The notes under the pieces were generated by a model. The model was given only the letters and a program-made list of their open reading frames with translations, searched no databases and was not told the DNA's origin. From Alistipes sp. (lineage in GTDB: Bacteria; Bacteroidota; Bacteroidia; Bacteroidales; Rikenellaceae), in NCBI GenBank assembly GCA_017398045.1, contig JAFQHI010000013.1, forward strand, positions 1-46,452: a stretch of DNA of 46,452 nt. Direction: 5' to 3'. Positions within the stretch are counted from its first letter, which is position 1. Every line of letters begins with the position of its first letter. Positions 31,403-39,975 of the stretch are shown piece after piece. Position numbers and translations under genes: made by a program.

Positions 31403-32395
31403 ATGAAATTAGCTATCGTAGGTGTTTCGGGTGCAGTGGGACAGGAGTTCCTGCGCATCCTCGAAAATCGCAACCTGGAGATTGATGAACTGGTGCTGTT
31501 CGGTTCGCCCCGCAGTGCCGGTACGACCTATACGTTTCGCGGTCAGGAACTGACGGTGAAACTTTTGCAGCACAACGACGATTTTAAGGGCATTGACTTT
31601 GCCCTCACCTCGGCCGGTGCCTCCACCTCGAAGGAGTTTGCCGAGACCATCACCAAGCACGGCACCATCATGATTGACAATTCGTCGGCCTTCCGTATGG
31701 AGGAGAATGTACCGCTTGTAGTGCCTGAAGTGAATGCGGCCGATGCCAAGAACGCGCCACGTCGCATCATCGCCAACCCCAACTGCACGACGATTCAGAT
31801 GGTTGTTGCGCTCAATGCCATCGAAAAACTGTCGCACATTACCCGTGTTCATGTATCGACCTACCAGTCGGCTTCGGGTGCAGGTGCTACGGGTATGGCC
31901 GAGTTGGAGGCGCAACATGGCCAATTGGTGCGTGGCGAGGAGCCGATCGTTAATAAGTTTGCCTATCAGTTGGCCTACAACGTGATTCCCCACATCGACG
32001 TCTTCACCGAGAACGACTACACGAAGGAGGAGATGAAGATGTTCCACGAGACGCGCAAAATCATGCACTCCGATATCCGTGTTTCGGCTACCTGTGTGCG
32101 TGTGCCGGTCATGCGCGCCCACTCCGAGAGCATCTGGCTCGAGACCGAGCGACCCATCTCGGTTGAGGAGGCACGCGAAGCCTTTGCTGCTGCTCCGGGT
32201 GTTGTGGTGGAGGATTGTCCCGCCGAGAAACACTATCCCATGCCCCTCTTCCTGGCCGGTTGCGACCCCGTCTATGTCGGTCGCATCCGCAAAGATATCT
32301 CTTGCGAAAACGGCCTTACCTTCTGGTGTGTGAGTGACCAGATTCGTAAGGGGGCGGCGTTGAATGCGGTGCAGATTCTCGAATCCCTCCTATAG
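31403..32395 (+). CDS. asd: Aspartate-semialdehyde dehydrogenase
   Basis: Asd reduces aspartyl phosphate, made by LysC, to the semialdehyde used for diaminopimelate, lysine, threonine and methionine. The 330 residues begin with the Rossmann [28 protein letters not shown] carries the catalytic cysteine, and [15 protein letters not shown] plus [13 protein letters not shown] mark the substrate site. The product feeds the pathway of dapD, also in this window. It lies 32 bp after PBP1A. A truncated family-2 palindromic element follows. Confidence 0.95.
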   Translation: MKLAIVGVSGAVGQEFLRILENRNLEIDELVLFGSPRSAGTTYTFRGQELTVKLLQHNDDFKGIDFALTSAGASTSKEFAETITKHGTIMIDNSSAFRMEENVPLVVPEVNAADAKNAPRRIIANPNCTTIQMVVALNAIEKLSHITRVHVSTYQSASGAGATGMAELEAQHGQLVRGEEPIVNKFAYQLAYNVIPHIDVFTENDYTKEEMKMFHETRKIMHSDIRVSATCVRVPVMRAHSESIWLETERPISVEEAREAFAAAPGVVVEDCPAEKHYPMPLFLAGCDPVYVGRIRKDISCENGLTFWCVSDQIRKGAALNAVQILESLL

Positions 32396-32401
32396 TTTTT
32401 C

Positions 32402-32494
32402 GATTTTATAGGGCACCTTTTGCCCTTCCTTGTCCGGCCTGAATGGGAAATACGTTCAGTATGTCCCATCCAGGCCGAACTTCGTCATGACAAA
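32402..32494. repeat. Palindromic element, family 2, copy 4 (right arm truncated)
   Basis: Left arm GATTTTATAGGGCACCTTTTGC and inner stem GGCCTGAATGGG/CCCATCCAGGCC are present. The right arm stops at GACAAA, exactly where the GTTGCTAAAG array begins. It follows asd and could end its transcript. Confidence 0.75.
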
Positions 32495-32604
32495 GGGTTG
32501 CTAAAGGTTGCTAAAGGTTACTAAAGGTTGCTAAAGGTTGCTAAAGGTTGCTAAAGGGGTCCCCTTAAGTCACTTTAAGCACCCTTAAGCACCTTTAAGA
32601 AACC
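32495..32604 (+). repeat. Two adjoining 10-bp minisatellites
   Basis: Six or more GTTGCTAAAG units (to about 32558) are followed by GGGTCCCC and then four 10-bp units of the TTAAGCACCY type (32564-32604). The second type is close to the reverse complement of the first. The array lies in the promoter-side gap of the superoxide dismutase gene. Confidence 0.85.
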
Positions 32605-32673
32605 TTTTCCCTTGCTTTCCTCTTCTTTTTTTGGGCATTGTTTTTGCACCTCGAGCGATTAAAACGTATAACG

Positions 32674-33315
32674 ATGTTTTTCCGCTTACTTTTTATATCT
32701 CTCGTTATGTCCATGAATCTACAAGCTGCCGTGCGCTTCGAGCCGAAGCCGTTGCCCTATGCCTACGATGCGCTCTCACCCGTTATTTCGGAGGAGACAC
32801 TGCGTTATCATCACGACAAACACTATGCGGGCTATGTCAATAAACTCAACGAACTCATCGCGGGAACACCCTTCGAGGGTGAGTCGTTGGAGGATATTAT
32901 CATGACCTCCGACCGTGCGATTTTCAACAATGCCGCCCAGGTGTGGAACCACGAATTCTATTTCGAACAACTCTCCCCCGAACCGGCACTGCGCCCCTCG
33001 GAGAGCCTGCTCGAGGCCATCAATCGTCAATTCGGCTCGGTGGAGGCGGTGCGCGAGGCGATGAATCAGGCGGCCGTGAATCTCTTCGGGTCGGGGTGGG
33101 TATGGCTTGTTGTGGACGATGAGGGTGAACTGTCGATTCTCTCGACCCGCAATGCCGGTCTTCCGATGCGCCATGGCCTTACGCCACTCTTGGCACTCGA
33201 TGTGTGGGAACACGCCTACTACATCGATTACCGCAACCGACGTGGCGATGCCATGCACGAAACCTGGCGTGTGATTGATTGGCGCAAAGCCGACGAACGC
33301 TATGAAAACAGATAA
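32674..33315 (+). CDS. Superoxide dismutase (Fe/Mn family), apparently exported
   Basis: The protein removes superoxide and is 213 residues from ATG 32674. Metal ligands are in place: H46 in RYHHDKHYAGY, the histidine of WNHEFYF, and the aspartate and histidine of LDVWEHAYYIDY; GSGWVWLV is also typical. The N-terminus MFFRLLFISLVMSMNLQA looks like a signal peptide, placing the enzyme in the periplasm or as a secreted protein, unlike the usual cytoplasmic enzyme. An in-frame ATG at 32638 is less likely because it would bury the signal. The metal cannot be decided from sequence; Fe or cambialistic use is likely in this phylum. Confidence 0.92.
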   Translation: MFFRLLFISLVMSMNLQAAVRFEPKPLPYAYDALSPVISEETLRYHHDKHYAGYVNKLNELIAGTPFEGESLEDIIMTSDRAIFNNAAQVWNHEFYFEQLSPEPALRPSESLLEAINRQFGSVEAVREAMNQAAVNLFGSGWVWLVVDDEGELSILSTRNAGLPMRHGLTPLLALDVWEHAYYIDYRNRRGDAMHETWRVIDWRKADERYENR

Positions 33316-33318
33316 ACG

Positions 33319-33353
33319 AAAAAGCTCGCTTCGGTTGTCGAAGCGAGCTTTTT
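33319..33353. terminator. Bidirectional terminator between sod and dipeptidyl peptidase genes
   Basis: AAAGCTCGCTTCG and CGAAGCGAGCTTT pair perfectly around GTTGT, flanked by A and T runs on both sides. It serves two convergent genes. Confidence 0.9.
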
Positions 33354-33370
33354 TATGATACCGGCAGCCA

Positions 33371-35497
33371 TTACAGGTGCTGCAACGTATATTCAATCAT
33401 CTTTTGGCGCACGTTCAGCGTGTCGTCGGGCAGCATCGAGTGGTTCTGGTCGGGATAGACCATCATGTCGTATTGCTTGCCGGCACGATTCAGTGCGCGG
33501 GTCATCTCAATCGTGTTTTGGAAGTGGACATTGTCATCTGCCGTGCCGTGAATCAGCAGCAGGCGGGTCTTCTTGTCGTCCAACATACGGGCAAAGTTGA
33601 TGGGCGAGTTGTCGTCGTAACCGGCTGCATTGTATTGGGGCAGGTTGTTGTAAATCTCCGTGTAAATCGTGTCGTAGTATCGCCACGAGGTAACGGGAGC
33701 TACGGCAATAGCCATCTTAAAGAGTCCCAACCCCTTCAGGGCGCAACCCAAGGCCATGAAACCGCCATACGACCAGCCGTAGATGCCGATGCGCGACGAG
33801 TCGATGTAGCTCTGCTTGGCCAGATAGTTGGCAAACGAGAGCTGGTCCTCGACCTCCAATTGCCCCAGACGACCGTAGGTGAGCTTCTTGAACTGCTCGC
33901 CACGGAAGCCCGTACCGCGACCGTCCGCGCAGGCCACGATGTAGCCCTTCTCGACCAGCGCATCCTCCCAATCCATCGACCAGCGGTCGGCCACGGATTG
34001 CGACCCGGGACCCGAATATTGGGTCAGCAGGACGGGATATTGCTTGTTGGGGTCAAAATCGGCCGGTTTGACGATATAGGCATTCAACTCATCGCCGCGC
34101 TCGGTCGTGAAGGTGAAGAACTCCTTGACGGGGCGTTTCGTGTAGTTCAGCTCCTCCTTCAGCTCCTTGCTTTCGCAGAGTGTGCGCACCGGTTCGCCAT
34201 CACCGGTGGCAATCTCCACGCGGTTGGGGGTGGTGGCCGACGAGTAGGTCGAGATGTAGTACTTCATCCCCGCGCTCGGAGCAATCGTGTAGTAGCCCTT
34301 GTCGGTGGTGAGTTGCTGTTTCTGCGAACCATCGAGACGGATGCTGTACAGGGTGCGTTGCAGGGGCGAAGCTTCGGTCGAGAGGTACCATACGCGCTTG
34401 CCGTCCGTCCCTACGATATCCGTTACCTCCCACTCGCCGCGCGTAATGGGGCCTTGCAGACCGCCACGAATCGTATAGAGGTAGAGGTGCATATAACCCG
34501 TGTGGCTCTCCTGGCGGACAATGAAGCGGTTCTTGTCGATGAAGGTGATGGTCTTGTCATCCACGCGCTCGACATATTGACGCGCACGCTCTTCGTAGGC
34601 CACGTGCTGCGCGCCCGAATGTTCGCAAACCACCATCTCAAAGATGTTTTGGCGACGATTCAGGCGGTAGTACCACAGACGGCCATCGGGCGTATAGCCC
34701 AGGCGCGGAATGTATTGGTCGGTCTCACGGCCGGTGTCGATTTTGCGCTTTTGACCCGTCGTCAGGTCGGCAACCCACAACTCGACAATCGAGTTCGCCT
34801 CGCCCGCCTTGGGGTATTTGAACGAATAGGCCTCGTTGTAGAGCTTGCCGTCGAAACGCATCATCTGGAACTCCGCCACACGACTCTCGTCGAAGCGCAG
34901 GAAGGCCACCTCGCGGCTGTCGGGCGACACGGCATACGCGACCGTATTGCCGAACTCCTCCTCATAGACCCAGTCGGTGGTGCCGTTGATAATCTCGTTC
35001 CACGCACCGTCGGTCGTCAGGGCGCGACTCTTGCCTATCGCGAGGTCATAGACCCAGAGGTTGTTTTGGTCCGAGTAGATGATTTTTTTGCCGTCGGGCG
35101 TGAAGCGGGCATCGCGCGGTGCGGTTGCCTCGCGCATGATTTGCTCCATGCGCCCCTCGCTGACCAGGTAGTAATTCGTGGTGTAGGAGTGGCGATAAAT
35201 GGGGGCATAGCCCGATGCGAGGAGGATTTGCTGCTCGTTGGGCGAGAGCTGGTAGTCGGTAATCTCAATCTGACGTGCCGACTCGGGCAGCAGGCTGCGC
35301 CCCTCGTTCTTCAGGGCATATTGATAGCGACGCACATCGCCCTTTTCGAGGACCGTATAATGTTCGCCATCGGCCATCGAGCGGATGCCGCGCACCGATT
35401 CGTTCATGCGACGAAGGCGCAAAATCTCTTGGTATTCGTTTTGAGCCGTGGCGACACCGCAAAGGAACATCGCCAGGAGGATAAACCATCTCTTCAT
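33371..35497 (-). CDS. Dipeptidyl peptidase IV family serine peptidase (S9B)
   Basis: A 708-residue secreted peptidase that removes N-terminal dipeptides, typically after proline or alanine, for peptide scavenging. It has a signal peptide (ILLAMFLCGVATA), an N-terminal beta-propeller (about 40-470) and a C-terminal alpha/beta-hydrolase. The catalytic serine is in GIYGWSYGGFM, the aspartate in HGTADDNVHF and the histidine in PDQNHSML. The propeller contains VYEEEF, like the double-Glu motif that holds the substrate's N-terminus. It is last in a minus-strand operon after a LysM glucosaminidase and a protein of unknown function, with a 9-bp gap. Length is normal. Confidence 0.93.
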   Translation of the reverse strand: MKRWFILLAMFLCGVATAQNEYQEILRLRRMNESVRGIRSMADGEHYTVLEKGDVRRYQYALKNEGRSLLPESARQIEITDYQLSPNEQQILLASGYAPIYRHSYTTNYYLVSEGRMEQIMREATAPRDARFTPDGKKIIYSDQNNLWVYDLAIGKSRALTTDGAWNEIINGTTDWVYEEEFGNTVAYAVSPDSREVAFLRFDESRVAEFQMMRFDGKLYNEAYSFKYPKAGEANSIVELWVADLTTGQKRKIDTGRETDQYIPRLGYTPDGRLWYYRLNRRQNIFEMVVCEHSGAQHVAYEERARQYVERVDDKTITFIDKNRFIVRQESHTGYMHLYLYTIRGGLQGPITRGEWEVTDIVGTDGKRVWYLSTEASPLQRTLYSIRLDGSQKQQLTTDKGYYTIAPSAGMKYYISTYSSATTPNRVEIATGDGEPVRTLCESKELKEELNYTKRPVKEFFTFTTERGDELNAYIVKPADFDPNKQYPVLLTQYSGPGSQSVADRWSMDWEDALVEKGYIVACADGRGTGFRGEQFKKLTYGRLGQLEVEDQLSFANYLAKQSYIDSSRIGIYGWSYGGFMALGCALKGLGLFKMAIAVAPVTSWRYYDTIYTEIYNNLPQYNAAGYDDNSPINFARMLDDKKTRLLLIHGTADDNVHFQNTIEMTRALNRAGKQYDMMVYPDQNHSMLPDDTLNVRQKMIEYTLQHL

Positions 35498-35506
35498 GCC
35501 TGCTGC

Positions 35507-36193
35507 TTATATGTCGGTTGTGTCGAAGTCGTAGCCAAGGCGTTTGCCCGTGACAAACTTCGAATTGTCCATCTTCGAGTTGAATTGGTCCACCGTGACG
35601 CGCTTAAACTCCTCGTAAGGAGGCATCAACGGGTCGAAATCGAGTGCGTAGTGTACGGCATCCTCCAAAATCGGAATGAGCGTATCGCGCTCAATCTCCT
35701 TCTCGCCAAACGACTCGGCACGCAGCGAGTGTTGCTCCTTGCCCTCGACAAAATAGTGACCCTCGCGGTTGATGAAGATGCGACCGATGAGGTAGCCCTC
35801 GTCGGCGTTGCGGTTCAGCTTGAACGAATCGGAGAGGAAGTTGTAGATGTTAATCACACCGCAGTAGGCACGTGTGCGGTCCTCACTCACCGAACGGCTC
35901 TTCCATACGGGGTGGTCGCTCGGAAAGACAAAGACGTCGGTATGCATCTGGAAAATCAGCAGGTCGTTGGCCACCTGCAATTGCGCCTCGTATTTGCCGC
36001 GGTCGCGGTACTCGAGGCGGACACGGCGGTCGAGCTTGCCCTCCAGGGCGTCATCCAACTCGGAAGCCACCTCCAGCAGCGTCTCCTTGAGGAGATTCAT
36101 GGCCGAGAAGGTGCTGTCAAAAACTTTCTGTTTGAGGGAGGATTTGCGGATGATTTGCTCCAAAATCTGCTCCCGTAAGGGGGTGTTCTCCAT
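35507..36193 (-). CDS. Conserved protein of unknown function
   Basis: A 228-residue soluble protein without signal peptide or membrane segment. It starts with a helical region (LREQILEQIIRKSSLKQKVFD...LLKETLLEVASEL) and continues with strand-rich sequence around QVANDLLIFQMHTDVFVFP and YCGVINIYNFLSD. I do not recognise a named family. It is tightly packed between the glucosaminidase (11-bp gap) and the dipeptidyl peptidase (9-bp gap), so it is very probably co-expressed with two cell-envelope enzymes, although it appears cytoplasmic. No cysteine clusters or nucleotide-binding motifs are visible. Confidence 0.75.
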   Translation of the reverse strand: MENTPLREQILEQIIRKSSLKQKVFDSTFSAMNLLKETLLEVASELDDALEGKLDRRVRLEYRDRGKYEAQLQVANDLLIFQMHTDVFVFPSDHPVWKSRSVSEDRTRAYCGVINIYNFLSDSFKLNRNADEGYLIGRIFINREGHYFVEGKEQHSLRAESFGEKEIERDTLIPILEDAVHYALDFDPLMPPYEEFKRVTVDQFNSKMDNSKFVTGKRLGYDFDTTDI

Positions 36194-36204
36194 ATTAAGT
36201 GTGG

Positions 36205-37227
36205 TTATTTGATGCGAATGGTACTGCCTGCGGTGAGGCTGTCGCCCTTTTTCAGGTGGTTCATCTTCTCGATGCGCTTCAGGCGCACGGCGTAGGTCTG
36301 CGACACGGCATAGGGGGTCTCGCCCTCGCGGCAGATGTGTTGCGCGTTGTTGCCCTCCCAGCGGTTTTTCTTGCGCTCGATATAGACCACCTCGTGGGTC
36401 ATCGGCTGGGCCGAAGGCTCCTTCAAATCGTTGAATTTTCGGAGGTTGCGAGCCGAAAGGCGGAATTTCGAGGCGATGTTTTCATACGTGTCGTTCTCCT
36501 TCGAAAGCACATAATGCACGCCGTTGGTTTGATACACCTCATACCCCTCGTGGGCATGAAGCGTCACGCGGTAGTTGTCGGGGTCGATGCCCGAGGTGGT
36601 GGTATGCTCCACGGTGCTGGATTGCGAGGTGAACCACTCGTCGGGGTTCTTCTGCTCGGTGCGGTGCTGGGCATAGAGTCTGTCACCGTTCGGGCGGTCC
36701 AGCAGGTAGAGCTTCGACTCCTCGATAATCTTCACCAGGCGTTGGGCATAGTCGGGGGCGGTGGCATAGCCGCAGGCCTTCAGGCCGCGCGCCCAACTGT
36801 GGTAATCGTCCGCGTCGTAGCGAAAGAGCGAGTCGTAGCGCGGTTGGCGGTCGAGAAACTCGGCATGGTCCTCATACGAGGCCTCGACCGTGGGGTAGGC
36901 GCGGAAACATTCGCCCTTCTCGTCATCGTCGTGATAGACCTTTTCGCCCGTCCAATCCCGCTTGCATTTGATGCCGAAGTGGTTGTTCGACGCACGCGAA
37001 AGGCGGCTGTTGCCCGAATCGGATTCGAGGATGCCCTGTGCCATGGTAATCGAGGCGGGAATGCCGTATCGCTCCATTTGGTCGATGGCGATGTGTTTGT
37101 AGCGTTCGATATACTCTTCGCGGGTTTGGCGCGTCGAGCGGCTTTGCGCCACACCTGAAAGGGGGAGCGCAACGAGGCTGATTAGCAAGAATCCGCCGAA
37201 AATGATTGCTTTTTTGGAAATAATCAT
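36205..37227 (-). CDS. Peptidoglycan glucosaminidase with LysM domains
   Basis: A 340-residue exported protein that probably cuts beta-N-acetylglucosaminyl bonds in the wall. The signal peptide is KKAIIFGGFLLISLVALPLSGVAQ. The glucosaminidase domain (about 40-190) shows GIPASITMAQGILESDSGNS with its catalytic glutamate, NNHFGIKC and AYPTVEASYEDHAEFL. The second half carries two LysM-like repeats (YVLSKENDTYENIASKF and HICREGETPYAVSQTY) for peptidoglycan binding. The start at 37227 is chosen for its signal peptide and for TACCTTTG at 37251-37258 on the minus strand. First gene of the operon with the unknown protein and the dipeptidyl peptidase. Confidence 0.9.
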   Translation of the reverse strand: MIISKKAIIFGGFLLISLVALPLSGVAQSRSTRQTREEYIERYKHIAIDQMERYGIPASITMAQGILESDSGNSRLSRASNNHFGIKCKRDWTGEKVYHDDDEKGECFRAYPTVEASYEDHAEFLDRQPRYDSLFRYDADDYHSWARGLKACGYATAPDYAQRLVKIIEESKLYLLDRPNGDRLYAQHRTEQKNPDEWFTSQSSTVEHTTTSGIDPDNYRVTLHAHEGYEVYQTNGVHYVLSKENDTYENIASKFRLSARNLRKFNDLKEPSAQPMTHEVVYIERKKNRWEGNNAQHICREGETPYAVSQTYAVRLKRIEKMNHLKKGDSLTAGSTIRIK

Positions 37228-37250
37228 TATCTTTGTTGAATGATACCGTA

Positions 37251-37258
37251 CAAAGGTA
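37251..37258 (-). promoter_or_regulatory. -7 box of the glucosaminidase operon
   Basis: TACCTTTG on the minus strand, 23 bp before the ATG at 37227; it would drive all three minus-strand genes down to the dipeptidyl peptidase. Confidence 0.55.
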
Positions 37259-37297
37259 ACCTTTTTTACGGAAATAACAATTAAAAAACCATACACA

Positions 37298-37900
37298 ATG
37301 TTTACCGAAAACGCTAACCGAATCTTTGAGCGGGTGATTGCTGATTATCACCGCTGGGACGATGTGGACCATCCGATGGAGAACCCCTATGAGGCCGGCT
37401 CGCTCGATGCATTGCTTTATCACAAGAATTGGATTGATACGGTGCAGTGGCACCTTGAAGATATTATTCGCAATCCGGAGATTGACCCCGTTGAGGCGTT
37501 GGCCATCAAACGTCGCATCGACAAGTCGAATCAGGACCGCACCGATATGGTGGAGTATGTCGATTCCTATATGCTCGAGAAGTATAAGGATGTTGCTGTT
37601 AAGGAGGATGCCCGTCTGAATACCGAGACCCCTGCATGGGCCATCGACCGCCTCTCGATACTTGCGCTTAAAATCTACCACATGGGTGTTGAGACCAAGC
37701 GCGAGGATGTGAGCGAGGAGCATCGTGCCGCCTGTCAGAAGAAACTGGATGTGCTGCTGACGCAACAGGTCGATTTGTCGCGTGCGATTGAGGAGCTGAT
37801 TGAGGATATCGAGGCCGGTCGCAAATACATGAAGACCTACAAGCAGATGAAGATGTACAACGACCCGGCACTCAATCCGGTGTTGTATGGCAAGAAATAA
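37298..37900 (+). CDS. DUF4254 domain protein
   Basis: A 200-residue, highly charged and largely helical cytoplasmic protein. NPYEAGSLDALLYHKNWIDTVQWHLED, RRIDKSNQDRTDMVEYVD and DRLSILALKIYHM are the recognisable DUF4254 segments. The biochemical function is unknown. Its last 14 bp overlap the start of a GT9 glycosyltransferase gene, implying translational coupling and a shared role, probably in making cell-surface glycans. It has no signal peptide. Confidence 0.85.
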   Translation: MFTENANRIFERVIADYHRWDDVDHPMENPYEAGSLDALLYHKNWIDTVQWHLEDIIRNPEIDPVEALAIKRRIDKSNQDRTDMVEYVDSYMLEKYKDVAVKEDARLNTETPAWAIDRLSILALKIYHMGVETKREDVSEEHRAACQKKLDVLLTQQVDLSRAIEELIEDIEAGRKYMKTYKQMKMYNDPALNPVLYGKK

Positions 37901-38903
37901 AGCACTGCCGAAACACCTTTTGGTGTTTCGAACCTCCGCGATGGGCGATGTGGCGATGTTGCCGCACGCCCTTCGTGCGCTTCGTACGGCCTACCCCGAA
38001 CTGAAAATTACGGTGGCCACGCAGGCAATGTTCAGGCCCTTCTTTCGGGGGCTGGATGTCGATTTTTTGGAGGTGCAGGTCAAGAAGGAGCATCACTCGG
38101 CAGCCGGCATTTGGCGGTTGGCACGCGAGGCACGCAAACGAGGTGTCGATGCCGTAGCCGATGTGCATGATGTGTTGCGCTCGCTTGTCTTCGACCTCTC
38201 GATGACCCTGCACGGCATCCGCTCGGCCCGCATCCGCAAGGGCCGTATCGACAAGAAGCACGCCTTGCAGGTGAAGGGAGATTTCGAGCCGTTGAAACAC
38301 AGCGTGATACGTTATTGCGACACGTTCCGTCGCCTGGGCTTTGAATTTGAAAACCCGTCGCTCCCCGTAAAACCCGTGATGGAGAACCCGATGGGGGAGA
38401 AAAAGGGACTTTGGGTCGGCTTTGCCCCCTTCTCGGCTCATGCCGGTAAGACCTATCCCGAGGCGCAGAGCCGTCGGTTGGTCGAGTTGCTGGCGGCCCG
38501 CTACGACCGCATCTTTATCCACGGTGGCGGTGGCGAGGAGCAGGCCTTTGCAGAGGAGATGGAGCGACTTTATCCCAACGTGACGGCCTTGTTCGGCAAG
38601 GTGCGCTTTGCGGGTGAGATGGAGGTGATGTGTCACGAAGATTGCCTCGTCTCGATGGACTCGATGGCCATGCATATGGCTTCGTTGGTCGCCACACCCG
38701 TTGTCTCGATTTGGGGAGCCACGCATCCCAATCTCGGTTTTCTGGGGTGGGGGTGCAGCCTCGAAAATGCCCTGCAAGCCGATATGGAGTGTCGCCCCTG
38801 CTCGGTCTTCGGTGCCAAGCCCTGCAAATATGGTGATTACCGATGCCTGACAGCGATTACCCCCGAACGCATCGTAGCACAAATAGAAAAGGTCGTCCGA
38901 TAG
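37887..38903 (+). CDS. Glycosyltransferase family 9 (heptosyltransferase-like)
   Basis: A 338-residue GT-B enzyme likely adding a heptose or other sugar to lipopolysaccharide core or a related glycan at the inner face of the membrane. The N-terminal domain starts LLVFRTSAMGDVAMLPHALRAL and the C-terminal nucleotide-sugar domain has VGFAPFSAHAGKTYP and SMDSMAMHMASLVATPVVSIWGATHPN, both typical. A cluster of cysteines (ECRPCSVFGAKPC...YRC) near the end occurs in many heptosyltransferase-like proteins of the phylum. It overlaps DUF4254 by 14 bp. Donor and acceptor cannot be told from sequence. Confidence 0.88.
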   Translation: MARNKALPKHLLVFRTSAMGDVAMLPHALRALRTAYPELKITVATQAMFRPFFRGLDVDFLEVQVKKEHHSAAGIWRLAREARKRGVDAVADVHDVLRSLVFDLSMTLHGIRSARIRKGRIDKKHALQVKGDFEPLKHSVIRYCDTFRRLGFEFENPSLPVKPVMENPMGEKKGLWVGFAPFSAHAGKTYPEAQSRRLVELLAARYDRIFIHGGGGEEQAFAEEMERLYPNVTALFGKVRFAGEMEVMCHEDCLVSMDSMAMHMASLVATPVVSIWGATHPNLGFLGWGCSLENALQADMECRPCSVFGAKPCKYGDYRCLTAITPERIVAQIEKVVR

Positions 38904-38918
38904 ACGACCTTTTCTATT
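38882..38918. terminator. Bidirectional terminator overlapping the GT9 stop codon
   Basis: AATAGAAAAGGTCGTC (38882-38897) and its exact complement (38903-38918) surround CGATA; the TAG stop (38901-38903) lies in the loop and first stem base. It separates convergent GT9 and PfkB-family genes. Confidence 0.85.
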
Positions 38919-38937
38919 ATAGGTACTTGTTGCGCCG

Positions 38938-39939
38938 TTAGAAGAGGTATTTCTCGCTCTTCACGCGCTTTACAAGGCGGAAAATCTCCTCCCAGGCCTC
39001 CTCGCCAAAGGTCGTACCTACGACCTCAATCACCTTACCGGCCGTGATGGCTCCAATCGTACCGCACTGGCGCAGGGTCAGCCCCTCGCACAGACCGGCC
39101 ATGAAGCCAGCGGCATAGAAGTCGCCGGCACCCGTCGTATCGACACGTTTGGCAGCCGCCATGATGCCGACGTGTACCACCTCGTTGCCCTGCTTGATGA
39201 GCGCACCCTTCGTGCCAATCTTTACGACGGCCAATTCGCACATCTCGGAAATCTGCTGCAAGGCATTGACCGGCTCACCCTCGCAGGTGAAGGTCTTGGC
39301 CTCGTCCTCGTTGGCGAAGACAATATCGACATACTCCTTGACCAGACGACGCAGGAACTCCAGATTCTCGGCCACCACGTTGAACGAGGCGAGGTCGATG
39401 GCCACCTTAAGACCGCACTGCTTGGCCGTGGCTACGGCCTTCTCAATCAGGGCGTGATTTTGCACCAGATAACCCTCCACATAGAGGCAGTCGTAACCCT
39501 CGAAAATCGACGGCTCAATCTCCTCGGCCTCCAGCTCCAGGGCGGCACCCAGATGGGTCACCATCGTGCGCTCGCCGTCGGCCGAAACCAACGATACGCA
39601 TTTGCCCGACTTCTCGGTGCCACGGAAGATGACCGGCTCAATCGATAGGTTGTTGAGGGCCTGGATGTAGAAATCGCCCGTTGTATCTTCGCCCACCTTG
39701 CCGATGAAGCCTACCTCGGTGCCGAGACGAGCCATGGCGCGAATCGTATTGCCGGCCGAACCGCCTAACGAGAGCGAGTAGGGGAGTCCGGCAACCGACT
39801 TCGAAATTTCGGTTTGCAGGGTAGTATCCACGAGGCTCATCGAGCCTTTGGCTAACTTAAATTGCGAGAGGACGGCATCCGTCTTCAGGTTGACCAACAT
39901 ATCGGTCAGGGCATTTCCAATGCCGATTACACGTTTCAT
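38938..39939 (-). CDS. PfkB-family sugar or nucleoside kinase (adenosine-kinase-like)
   Basis: A 333-residue ribokinase-superfamily kinase. The N-terminal GNALTDMLV and LGGSAGNTIRAMARLG are substrate-side motifs; GEDTTGDFY follows, and the C-terminal signature DTTGAGDFYAAGF holds the catalytic aspartate and anion hole. The pattern SLGGSAGNTIRAMARLG resembles adenosine-kinase-like members, so adenosine or another nucleoside is a reasonable guess, but the substrate is not fixed by sequence. pfkA, from an unrelated kinase family, lies 36 bp upstream in the same direction, so the two may be co-transcribed. Confidence 0.85.
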   Translation of the reverse strand: MKRVIGIGNALTDMLVNLKTDAVLSQFKLAKGSMSLVDTTLQTEISKSVAGLPYSLSLGGSAGNTIRAMARLGTEVGFIGKVGEDTTGDFYIQALNNLSIEPVIFRGTEKSGKCVSLVSADGERTMVTHLGAALELEAEEIEPSIFEGYDCLYVEGYLVQNHALIEKAVATAKQCGLKVAIDLASFNVVAENLEFLRRLVKEYVDIVFANEDEAKTFTCEGEPVNALQQISEMCELAVVKIGTKGALIKQGNEVVHVGIMAAAKRVDTTGAGDFYAAGFMAGLCEGLTLRQCGTIGAITAGKVIEVVGTTFGEEAWEEIFRLVKRVKSEKYLF

Positions 39940-39975
39940 CTATTTGGGTTGAGTTATTTTTTTCGGTCCGAAAGG

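Noticed and set aside
33377-36178. A 933-codon plus-strand frame opposite the dipeptidyl peptidase and its neighbour
   Set aside because: It spans two unrelated antisense genes and has no recognisable domain, whereas the minus strand has a signal peptide and catalytic triad.
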